From Sceloporus undulatus (taxonomy: Eukaryota; Chordata; Lepidosauria; Squamata; Phrynosomatidae): a stretch of DNA of 64,000 nucleotides. The notes below the pieces were generated by a model. It did no database searches. It worked only from the letters and a program-made list of their open reading frames with translations, and was not told the DNA's origin. How positions within the stretch are numbered: position 1 is the first letter of the stretch; every line of letters begins with the position of its first letter. Below are positions 58,401 through 64,000 of this stretch, one piece after another. The DNA lies in the NCBI RefSeq assembly GCF_019175285.1, contig NC_056524.1, forward strand, positions 100,087,070 to 100,151,069. The letters run 5' to 3'. Made by a program: the position numbers and the translations under genes.

Positions 58401-59182
58401 CCCCTCTTCTCTCACCAACCCCCTGTTGCCCCCTTTCCACTCACCACCCTCCTGGATCTTTCCATTGCCATGAGGGGTGGTGTACTGCCCACTTTGGGAA
58501 TCACTGGTCTAGTCACTTCCAGCAAGCCATATAGATGACCATTCAGAGAAGATAGTTTTTTATAACTACTTGGCTGGAGGTCACTGGTACAGCCACACTG
58601 GCATGTGTAAAATGGATGGTGCATACAAATAAAATGAAGACGCAGGAACAAGCTCCATCATACATAGGCAAGAAGCAGATGAAAGGCCCTCCCTTCACTC
58701 TAACTGCTACTATCCTGGCCTCCATGGGAGAGAAGAATTGGCAGTATCTGCTGGACCTAATACTCTACCCCACTGCCATCCCCCTTTCCTTGTATGTGTG
58801 CTTTATATAGATTGTAAACTTAAGGGCAAGGAACAATTTATAACCCACTCTGAGAGCCTTTGTGCTTGAAGAATGTGGTATACATATCCTAAATAAATAA
58901 ATAAATCAAAATATGTGGATGATTTAGATGCCAATTTTCCATTGCATGAGCATGGAAAACATGTTTGAAATATTATTCAGTAGAAGCTTACCTTAAGCTT
59001 ATTACAAACATGTAACACACGGAGTGTGTTTCTTGATGTATTTTCCAACAGACTGTTTCCGTAACAGCAAGTAATCCCTAGGACTTCAACACTTGGAGAT
59101 GCTAGAGCTATCATTATAGCTACAGCATCATCAACACCACAGTCAACATCAAGCAGCAGAAGTTTCTTCATTTCAGAAATTC
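43135..59182 (-). CDS. Nucleoside hydrolase (inosine/uridine-type N-ribohydrolase), five coding exons
   Basis: Minus-strand exons 58992-59182, 54821-55000, 52003-52114, 46851-46987 and 43135-43455 join in one frame, giving 309 residues counted with the split Ser codon, a usual length for this family. Nucleoside hydrolases cleave the N-glycosidic bond of ribonucleosides to base plus ribose, using a bound calcium ion. Visible family motifs are DVDCGVDD at residues 8-15 (metal and ribose binding), GNSLLEN at 38-44, VATGPLTNLAL at 124-134, MGGN at 152-155, EFNFESDPEAA at 167-177, and CD at 240-241. In crithidial CU-NH the last pair is His-Asp; here His is replaced by Cys, and there is also a Cys in the N-terminal motif. 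Substrate preference therefore cannot be told. Mammals are thought to lack this enzyme, while fish, amphibians and reptiles keep homologues. A partial false duplicate of exon 4 is at 49966-50102. Confidence 0.9.
44091..44134. repeat. GAAA microsatellite
   Basis: A run of GAAA units preceded by GAAGGAAG, in the last intron of the nucleoside hydrolase gene. Confidence 0.9.
44181..44340. mobile_element. Palindromic MITE, partial
   Basis: Right-half text AACTACAAATCTGAGAATTCC, GAGCCATGGCAATTAAAGC, CAAACTGCATTATTTCTGC and GCAGCTGCAGCC matches the hAT-like family at 39332 and 62161. The left half is mostly lost. Confidence 0.6.
45640..46292 (+). mobile_element. L1 LINE ORF2 fragment
   Basis: The frame at 45956-46291 reads RGGLALPNLKLYYYANC, IRFGWHGYLFYDKLKVNKD and NHFIRHALLRVWLKI, the C-terminal part of an L1-clade ORF2. 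Upstream text (AGATATTTAGGAATTGAT; SWVGRLTYCLKC) extends the match to about 45640. It is truncated at both ends. Confidence 0.82.
46406..46541. mobile_element. hAT-type MITE, 136 bp
   Basis: Ends CAGTTGTTCCCAAACTTTGG and CAAGCTTGGGAATCACTG are inverted repeats and most of the element folds on itself. Flanks GCCTATAT (46398-46405) and GCCTATAC (46542-46549) fit an 8-base duplication with one change. A noisy second copy is near 49532-49672. Confidence 0.8.
46585..46774 (+). mobile_element. tRNA-type lizard SINE
   Basis: TTGTTGTGTACCTTCAAGTC, CTTACCCAAGATCACCCA, ATTCAAACTCTAGCCTTCC and CACTCAAACCACTATAAC mark the same family as 40124-40334. A second copy is at 49707-49890 in the duplicated block. 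Confidence 0.75.
46851..46987 (-). CDS. Nucleoside hydrolase coding exon 4
   Basis: Two bases completing a Ser codon, then 45 codons: RGNTTVCGEFNFESDPEAA to EFICSCPLSW. EFN corresponds to the ribose-contacting Glu and Asn of family members. Acceptor ATCTCTTAG, donor GTAAGATG. A corrupted second copy lies at 49966-50102. Confidence 0.92.
47104..47225. mobile_element. Tigger-like MITE, left half
   Basis: GTGTCTACTGGGGTTTTATT, GATACCAAAGTCCATGG and TTGCTCAAGTCCCATTA belong to the left half. The right half resumes at 51440-51572 (TCAAGCCGTGGATTGC to GAAGGGCAGACAGTA). Another repeat, itself split by the GC-rich hAT, lies between the halves. This is a three-deep nested insertion. Confidence 0.65.
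47268..47969. mobile_element. GC-rich non-autonomous hAT element with tandem repeats (first, incomplete copy)
   Basis: It starts CAGGGGTAGGCAACC, preceded by GCCTAAGC. The interior has repeated segments of the GGGCCTCCTAGAGGCCCGCTGCCGCC type. A run of 17 Ts at 47662-47678 replaces text that reads GCCCCAGCGACAGCAAC in the second copy, so this copy probably carries a sequencing fault there. Cut by the gap at 47970. Confidence 0.8.
47970..47994. other. 25-N assembly gap
   Basis: Twenty-five Ns separate the two copies of the 3.1-kb duplication. Confidence 0.95.
48800..49415 (+). mobile_element. L1 LINE fragment (second, noisy copy)
   Basis: Duplicate of 45640-46292 with extra small indels that split its frame into short pieces. 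Confidence 0.75.
49707..49890 (+). mobile_element. tRNA-type lizard SINE (second, noisy copy)
   Basis: Duplicate of 46585-46774 with several small indels. Confidence 0.7.
49966..50102 (-). pseudogene. Duplicate of nucleoside hydrolase exon 4 with small indels (likely sequence error)
   Basis: Matches 46851-46987 but has one-to-few-base insertions and losses, for example near 49974 and at 50095, that shift the frame. It sits in the 47995-51079 block that repeats 44832-47969 with many similar indels. I read it as a noisy redundant copy in the assembly rather than a true pseudogene exon. Confidence 0.75.
50378..51241. mobile_element. GC-rich non-autonomous hAT element (copy with true right end)
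   Basis: It runs from CAGGGTAGGCAACC to GGAGGTTGCCAACCCCTG, followed by GCCTAAGC at 51242-51249. That 8-base word also precedes the start at 47260-47267, so it is the target duplication. The interior holds tandem CpG-rich units and a CGCCATTTTG-type segment near the right end. The right end shares text with the element at 55814-56682. Confidence 0.85.
51250..51432. mobile_element. LINE/SINE-like repeat downstream of the hAT insertion
   Basis: CAGTTTACAACTGTAAGTTA, ATTGCCCCCAACAAGCTGGG and ACCTGGGAAGGAGGC resemble a widespread squamate repeat. Its left part (TTCATTTATATACCACTTCA at about 47237) lies on the other side of the hAT. Confidence 0.55.
52003..52114 (-). CDS. Nucleoside hydrolase coding exon 3
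   Basis: Thirty-seven codons plus one base: VSLVATGPLTNLALAVKM to VFIMGGNIE. The ATGPLTNLA and MGGN motifs are strongly conserved in the family. Donor GTAAGT. Confidence 0.92.
53833..54199. mobile_element. PIF/Harbinger-like GC-rich MITE, 367 bp
   Basis: It starts GGCGCGTTACAGACCGCC and ends TTTATAACGCACC, with CTA at 53830-53832 and 54200-54202 as a 3-base target duplication. The interior is CpG-rich, and the open frames of 66-126 codons in it are on both strands and overlap, so I do not treat them as genes. Confidence 0.78.
54438..54580 (+). mobile_element. L2/CR1-like LINE tail
   Basis: TTTTGTGTCGTGTCTTTTAG, GATTGTAAGCCTGAGGGCAG and GGCAGGGTATAAAAAAC, then AAATA units. It is nearly the same as 39806-39942. 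Confidence 0.65.
54699..54806 (-). mobile_element. CR1 LINE 3' end fragment
   Basis: Minus strand GGAGGTTTTTAAACAGAGGC through GGACTGGATGGCCCTTGG to GGTCTCTTC. It ends 15 bases from nucleoside hydrolase exon 2. Confidence 0.75.
54821..55000 (-). CDS. Nucleoside hydrolase coding exon 2
   Basis: Sixty codons in phase 0: IPVYSGASAAILGGPLLD, then YYGKDGLGDVPDP, ending ILRIANERPGQ. The GKDGLGDVP segment is the family's conserved G-x-D-G-L-G loop. Acceptor TTGTATAG, donor GTAGGA. Confidence 0.92.
55814..56682. mobile_element. GC-rich non-autonomous hAT element with 62-base tandem repeats
   Basis: Ends CAGAGGTAGGCAACC and GGTTGCCGACCCCTG are inverted, and a perfect 8-base duplication, CTTAAAGC, flanks it at 55806-55813 and 56683-56690. 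Units beginning AGCCCTCCTGGAGGG recur at 56307, 56369, 56431 and 56493, a strict 62-base period. Since 62 is not a multiple of 3, every frame cycles through, which explains the long open frames (up to 284 codons) on both strands. It is not a gene. Confidence 0.88.
56691..57349. other. AT-rich intronic sequence, nothing recognised
   Basis: Intron 1 of the nucleoside hydrolase coding region. A direct repeat GATTCCATTACACCCCAACA-like pair near 57178-57226 is the only structure I noticed. Confidence 0.5.
57350..57475. mobile_element. Short palindromic MITE
   Basis: GCATCTGCACTGCAGAAATA and TTCTGCACTGCAGTTGCAGC are inverted ends. The core includes TTTTGACACCAC and GTGGTGTCAAAC, as in the family at 39332. 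Confidence 0.75.
57617..58506. mobile_element. Non-autonomous hAT element, 890 bp
   Basis: It starts CAGTGATCCCCAAACC and ends TTTGGGAATCACTG, and is bounded by a perfect 8-base duplication, GTCTAGTC, at 57609-57616 and 58507-58514. The interior has open frames of 90-123 codons on both strands, but none resembles a hAT transposase. Confidence 0.85.
58790..58905 (+). mobile_element. L2/CR1-like LINE tail
   Basis: TTGTATGTGTGCTTTATATA, GATTGTAAACTTAAGGGCAA and TGGTATACATATCC, then AAATA units. It is a diverged relative of 39806-39942. Confidence 0.6.
58992..59182 (-). CDS. Nucleoside hydrolase coding exon 1
   Basis: The acceptor TTTTGCAG precedes 11 bases of 5' UTR (GAATTTCTGAA) and the ATG at 59171-59169. 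Sixty codons follow, MKKLLLLDVDCGVDD to HVCNKLK, then donor GTAAGC. Because the start codon sits just inside a 3' splice site, a non-coding first exon must lie upstream, probably in the CpG island near 61.8-62.1 kb. Confidence 0.9.
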
Positions 59183-59330
59183 CTGCAAAAGAGTAACATT
59201 AATGATTTAACAAGACAATCTTTGTTATCAGATGAAGTTACGAGTGGATAGAGTAGTGATAAAAATCACAGGATTATTATAAACCAACTGGTGACTTGAA
59301 GGCACACACATAAACACCCAATATGTATGT

Positions 59331-59425
59331 ACAGTGGACCCTTGTTATACGCTGGAGTTTGGTTCCAAGATCCCCTGTGGATGATAAAATCTGTGAATGC
59401 TCAAGTCCCATTAAATATAATGACA
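59331..59425. mobile_element. Tigger-like MITE fragment
   Basis: CAGTGGACCCTTGTTATACG, GGAGTTTGGTTCCAAGATCC and TGCTCAAGTCCCATTAAATA belong to the same family as 39118-39312. Confidence 0.7.
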
Positions 59426-59739
59426 TATTGCTTTGGTCACATTTATGTAGAAAACAAAAACATGTATTCACGTACTCTGGCTTGCTGCCTTAATGACTGA
59501 CTGACTGACTGTAGCTGTACCATTTGAATTTCTGTTTGTCATGTAACTGTTATGTACTACCTTTAGCTACAGTTTTGTTGTTGTGAACTTCCCTCGAGTC
59601 AACCTAGACCCATGGCAAGCCTGTGGATAAGGCATTTCCAAGATCTCCTGTCCTCCACAGCTCTGCTTAGTTCCTTCAAAGTAACACCCATGACCTCTTT
59701 AATAGAGCCCACATGCATGCAGCTTTCCTTTCTACTTAG

Positions 59740-60583
59740 AATTATACAATCACAGAGTTGGAAGGGCCATCCAGTCCACTCCATTCAGCCATGCAGAAAC
59801 TCACACTCAATGCACCTCTTGACAGATGGCCATCCATCCTGTTTAAAAACCTCCAAAAAGGAGACTCCACCACTCTCCAAAGGAATGTGTTCCACTGTTG
59901 AACAGCTCTTACTGTCAGGACGTTCCTCCTAATGTCGAGGTGGAATCTCTTTTCCTCTAGTTTGCATCCATTGTTCCACGTTCTAGCCTCTGGAGCAGCA
60001 GAAAACAAGCTAGCTCCAAAATCAATATGACATCCCTTCAAATACTTAAACAGGGCTATCAAATCATCTCTTAACCATCTCTTCTCTAGGTGAAATATAC
60101 TCAGCTCCCTAAGTCTCTCCTCATAAGGCATGGTTTCCAGAACTTTCACCATTTTAATCACCCTCCTTTGGACACGCTCCAGTTTCTCAACATCCTTTTT
60201 GAATTGTGGTGCCCAGAACTGGACACAGTATTCCAAGTGGGGCCTGACCAAAGCAGAATAGCACTATTACTTCCCTTCATCTAGATACCATACTTCAATT
60301 GAGGCAGCCTAAAATCACATTGGCCTTTTTAGCTATCGCATCACAATGTTGACTCATGTTCAACTTGTAGTCTACTAGGACTCCTTTTCACAAGTAGTTT
60401 CATCCAGCCAGGTGTCCCCCATCCTATATCTATGCATTTCATTTTTCCGCCCTAAGTACAGTACCTTACATTTCTCCGCATTCAAATTCATTTTGTTAGC
60501 TTTGGCCCAGCTTTCTAATCTATTAAGGTCATTTTGAATTTTGATCTTGTCCTCTGGGGTCTTAGCTGCTCCTCCTAATTTGG
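59740..60583 (-). mobile_element. CR1 LINE, ORF2 C-terminus and 3' end
   Basis: The minus-strand frame 59742-60251 reads VRPHLEYCVQFWAPQFKK, LERVQRRVIKM and LRDDLIALFKYLKGCHI, the CR1 ORF2 end. Upstream text to 60583 continues the reverse transcriptase region with breaks. The 3' tail is trimmed near 59740. Confidence 0.88.
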
Positions 60584-60830
60584 TGTCATTTACATCCCTC
60601 CACCTTCCCTAGAATTTGTTCTAATGATTCATGCCTCTTTATGATGTGTGCAAAGTACGACAACCTTAGTTTGGTCAACTTGGCTTCTAAGAAGATTAAT
60701 GGCTTGATCTGTTCTTGTTTGTCCTTTTGGGATCCTCTGCACTCTTCTCCAGCAACACATTTTGAATGAGTTGATTTTTCTCCTTTCCTCCTTCTTAACT
60801 GTCTAGCTCTCACATCCATATACGTTACCT
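60584..60830 (-). mobile_element. BovB/RTE LINE fragment
   Basis: The minus-strand frame has EQIKPLIFLEAKLTKLRLS, YFAHIIKRHESLEQILGKVEG. It aligns by eye with the BovB C-terminus (FGHLMRRTDSLEKTLMLGK in the bovine copy). It abuts the CR1 copy directly. Confidence 0.75.
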
Positions 60831-61368
60831 TATTTATAATCTACTCCTTTCACACTTTCCCCCTGGAACTCAAGGCTATTTAAAAAGTGGCAAATCTGAG
60901 ATGCTAGAAAACTGACAGTCTCCTTTTTGTTGTGCTCTTTGTTTTGTTGTTCCTGACATCTTGTGAAGTTTGGTGCTAAATGAACCAGGGCCTGTTAGGG
61001 AGACAAGTAGCTGCCTCCAATGAGAGAGGGATTTGGGAACAGATTTGCGGTATCAGTTTTGTGGATTTGGGGGTTATTGTTTTGCAACACGGCTGCCCCT
61101 GGATATATTTTGTAATGTTACGGCATTGCAATTATATATGCGACATGTTGTGGCGTTTATATTATTATGCCATTACAGTTAGGTATTGTAGTGTTACGGC
61201 ATTACAATTATATTTTTAAAACAGGTTAATAATGATGCCATAGTGATATAATTTTATTACAGCCAACAGCTTTCCAAAACAACTTGGTTCGCACTCACAG
61301 TATTAAAACTTTTGTATATTTTACTTCTACTTCACAAACGAGTGCTGTTTTCTGTGGTGAATATTGGC

Positions 61369-61589
61369 TACATCCACATTGGAGAAATAACCCGGTTTGG
61401 TACCGCTTTAGCTCTTTGTCTGGCTCTCTGCTATGGAATTCTGGGAGTTGGAGTTTGTTGGGGGGCCCAGAGCGAAGCTCTGCTCTGCTCTGGGCCCCCA
61501 ACAAACTCCAACTCCCAGAATTCCATAGCTTTGAGCCAAACAAAGTTAAAGCGGTAGCAAACCGGATTATTTCCCTAGTGTGGATGCAC
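61369..61589. mobile_element. Palindromic MITE with ZNF143-like words
   Basis: TIRs begin GCTACATCCACATTGGAGAA and end TTTCCCTAGTGTGGATGCAC. The central stems AATTCTGGGAGTTGGAG and CTCCAACTCCCAGAATT and the GGGGCCCAGAGC loop make an almost perfect hairpin. Confidence 0.8.
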
Positions 61590-61739
61590 CGCTTATGTGA
61601 GGGGCTGCTTAAACTCGGGCGGGTCGCAATGACACCATTCAGACACTTTTACTGTGTGGGATTACAACTCCCAGAATCCACAGCATGAGCGCATTCTGGA
61701 AGCTGCAGTCTCCAAAACGCAGCTCTGTGGGAGAGTAAT

Positions 61740-62160
61740 ATATAAACCCTTTGCCCAAGCGAGCTGTCCAGTGCGCATGCGCCAAAAGCCTCTGCGAAAG
61801 GGCGCGAGGCGCATAACCGGTACTCGCGTTCGAACGCTCACGCGCGCGGGAAAAAAAGCAATACGGCGGCCTCTGTTTCATGCAAACGAACCGCAGCCCT
61901 CTCCATACCTGCGCGCGCCAGAGCCTGTCAGGTCCTCTCTCAACCGTTGGGCAAAAGGCGCTCGCGCATTGGCAAACGGACCAATCAGGAGCCGCTGTTC
62001 ATTTATAAGCCCTCCCTCCTATTTGTCAATCCACCGCCGTAACTTTGCGAATAGCCGCGTCCCAGAAAGACTATTACTGTGGGACAGTCGTAGTTTGATT
62101 GACAGGAACACCTGGTGGGAGGGGGAGGGGGCGACAGCGTCGACTGAAACCAACGGCCCC
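61740..62160 (-). promoter_or_regulatory. CpG-rich promoter region of the nucleoside hydrolase gene
   Basis: CpG dinucleotides are dense here and sparse on either side. The region contains an NRF1-type palindrome TGCGCATGCGCC at 61772-61783, a CCAAT box at 61981-61985 and an inverted CCAAT (ATTGG) at 61968-61972. Coding exon 1 begins with a splice acceptor, so the non-coding first exon should start here. Divergent transcription toward the right is possible, but I see no exon there. Confidence 0.65.
61772..61783. promoter_or_regulatory. NRF1-type binding site
   Basis: TGCGCATGCGCC matches the known NRF1 consensus (YGCGCAYGCGCR) except at the last base. NRF1 sites are typical of CpG-island promoters. 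Confidence 0.6.
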
Positions 62161-62359
62161 GCTTTTAACTGCCATGGCTCCATGCTGCGGAATTGTGGGA
62201 AATGTAGTCCCCTGTGGCACCAGAGCGCTTCCTCTCTCTCTCTCTGACAGAGAAGGCCAAATGTCTCACAAAACTACAAATCCCAGTATCCCATAGCATT
62301 GAGCCATGGCAGTTAAAGCAGTCTCAAACTGCATTACTTCTCCAGTGCAGCTACAGCCC
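62161..62359. mobile_element. Palindromic MITE next to the promoter
   Basis: TTTTAACTGCCATGGCTCCA at the left and TGAGCCATGGCAGTTAAAGC at the right form the stem. AACTACAAATCCCAGTATCC and GGAAATGTAGTCCCC lie inside. The far left end, expected before 62161, is missing or diverged. Confidence 0.72.
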
Positions 62360-62724
62360 AAGGCAAAAAACTCGTCTAATTTAAAATTCAAAATGGCAGC
62401 AGCTGCAGAAGTGTCCCAATCCTTCTCCTTCCTCACTTTCCAGTGGGAAGGAGTTAATAGTAAAAGTTGCACCTGTTGCCTTCCTGCCTACAGTGAAGTG
62501 TGTGTGTGTGTAAATGTAAATACTCTAAATAAAATAAACAAATAAAGGCACAGTTGCTTTAAGCTGACAGGGACATCTTTCACACTATTTTCTATTCATT
62601 ATTATTTATTAATTTTATTTTTATCCCGCCTTTCTCCCAAGAGTTACAACATATGTAATATATTGAAACAGCACTTTAAAAACAATTAAAAATAATCAAG
62701 TTAAAACAGTAAAACCTTTTAAAA

Positions 62725-62905
62725 TTACACTACACAGTTTTAACGCTATGATTCCACCACATCCTGTGGAATCCTTGGGTGTGCAGTTCAGCATTTTGAA
62801 TTCTCAGCCACAGAGCCCTAGTGCGTCGTCAAACTACAAATCCCAGGATTCCACAGGATGGAGCCATCATAAGTGGGATAATAGCCCTATACTGTAATTG
62901 TGTAG
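62725..62905. mobile_element. Palindromic MITE, diverged
   Basis: ATTACACTACACAGTTTTAAC at the left and CTGTAATTGTGTAGTATGA at the right are related inverted ends. CAAACTACAAATCCCAGGAT lies inside. Confidence 0.55.
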
Positions 62906-62964
62906 TATGAAAAGGCCCTTGCTTAGAGAGTGTATCCCCTTCTCTGTATGTGGTACACTCTCTC

Positions 62965-63160
62965 TGCGTCCACACTGGAGAAATAACCTGGCTTGGCACT
63001 GCTTTTACTGCCCTGGCTCAAGGCTATGGAATTCTGGGAGTTGAAGTTTGTTGTGGGGCCCAGGTCCACAACAAACTCCAACTCCCAGACTTCCATAGCC
63101 TTGAGCCAGGGCAGTAAAAGCAGCAGCAAACCGGGTTATTTCTCCAGTGTGGATGCATCC
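62965..63160. mobile_element. Palindromic MITE, near-perfect hairpin
   Basis: GCGTCCACACTGGAGAAATA and TATTTCTCCAGTGTGGATGC are inverted ends, and AAGGCTATGGAATTCTGGGA pairs with its complement on the other side of a GGGGCCCAGGTCC loop. It is almost the same as 61369-61589. Confidence 0.8.
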
Positions 63161-64000
63161 TCTAACTAGCTTTTGATAATTTATTTATTGGTTGCATTCC
63201 TTATTTCTATTTTTGATAATTTACTCAATTATCAATAGTGGGGAAAGTGGCCCTGCAGCTATTTTTGGACTGCGGTGCCCATCAGCCTTGGTCAATTATA
63301 AGGAATTGTGGGAGTTGCAGTTAATATTGGGGAAGATGTGACTTCCACATGTTTTACGGTACCAATGAGGGGCAGGGGGAATTAGTCATCAAAACATTTT
63401 TATCTATTTCAATACAACAGAATAAGATGCCGAAATCCTGACGTGGTAAAAGGAACTGAGGAGTTTATCACACTAGCGAGATTCCGTGGGAAAACGGGAG
63501 TTAAACTAGATTTAAACCAAAAAAACCCAGGAAATGCCCAAAATTTATCACACAATGTCACAGTTAACTGAAATAACACAAAGTTAATTCAAACACAAAG
63601 TGGAGAAAATCAGTAGCTTTTTACCTTTGGATGTAACAACCCGAAAGCAAAAAAGCTACCGTTTTTCTCTGCGTTCAGATTAACTTTGCATTATTTCACT
63701 TGGGCAGTCTCTAGTGAAATGAAATGAAATGAAATTTTATTTATATACCGCCGTTCCCATGATCACGGCGGTTTACAACAAATAAAATACTATACAATGC
63801 AATTTACAAGCAGCATAAAAAGCAAATACTACAATACAAGGATAAAAATACAACAATGGCATAGCATTATATATTTCAAGCACAGCATAATAACAAATAA
63901 CAATGCATTTCACTACAGGACAGCAATACAATTCAATACAAGATAAAAATCTATACATGTCTCAGAACAACCAATATTACATAGCAGCAATAACATATCC
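63161..64000. other. Flank with repeat remnants and no gene
   Basis: It contains a partial relative of the foldback MITE (TTTATCACACTAGCGAG at about 63465) and a squamate repeat beginning TTTTATTTATATACCGCCG near 63733. Nothing coding is visible. Confidence 0.5.

Overview
The window looks like nuclear DNA of a squamate reptile, probably an iguanian lizard. It is intron-rich and AT-rich. It carries BovB/RTE, CR1 and L1 LINE fragments, tRNA-type lizard SINEs and many short hAT, PIF/Harbinger-like and Tigger-like non-autonomous DNA transposons. Four N runs (two of 25, two of 100) show it is a draft scaffold. I recognise only two protein-coding genes and saw no retroviral or Polinton-like element.

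Region 1 (1-26048) is a huge inverted repeat. The left arm (1-12631) and right arm (13417-26048) are near-identical reverse complements around a 785-bp single-copy spacer. Each arm carries the same seven consecutive internal exons of TMEM131 (transmembrane protein 131, a collagen-secretion factor), with introns, splice sites and a mariner transposon. The left arm reads on the minus strand and the right arm on the plus strand, so the copies point away from each other.

Region 2 (26049-31277) continues the right-arm copy only, through seven further exons. The 14 plus-strand exons join in one open frame of 524 codons, about the N-terminal third of TMEM131 without its first exons. The run stops just before a 25-N gap at 31336. 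The C-terminal two thirds of the gene were not found.

Region 3 (31361-43134) holds no gene I can support. It contains an AT-rich degenerate tandem repeat, CR1, BovB, SINE, Harbinger-like and Tigger-like copies, and two 100-N gaps.

Region 4 (43135-about 62150) is a minus-strand nucleoside hydrolase gene (inosine/uridine-type N-ribohydrolase). Five coding exons give a complete frame of 308 to 309 residues, and a CpG-rich promoter lies at about 61.74-62.16 kb. The gene is interrupted by an apparent false duplication: 44832-47969 recurs at 47995-51079 next to a 25-N gap, and the second copy is full of small indels.

Region 5 (62160-64000) upstream of the promoter is a cluster of palindromic MITEs and SINE-like tails.

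The two genes have no evident functional link. Finding a partial TMEM131 beside an unrelated gene across several gaps suggests scaffold joins that need confirmation. The strongest signal is the 26-kb inverted repeat: either a very young or gene-converted palindrome, or a fold-back assembly artefact.
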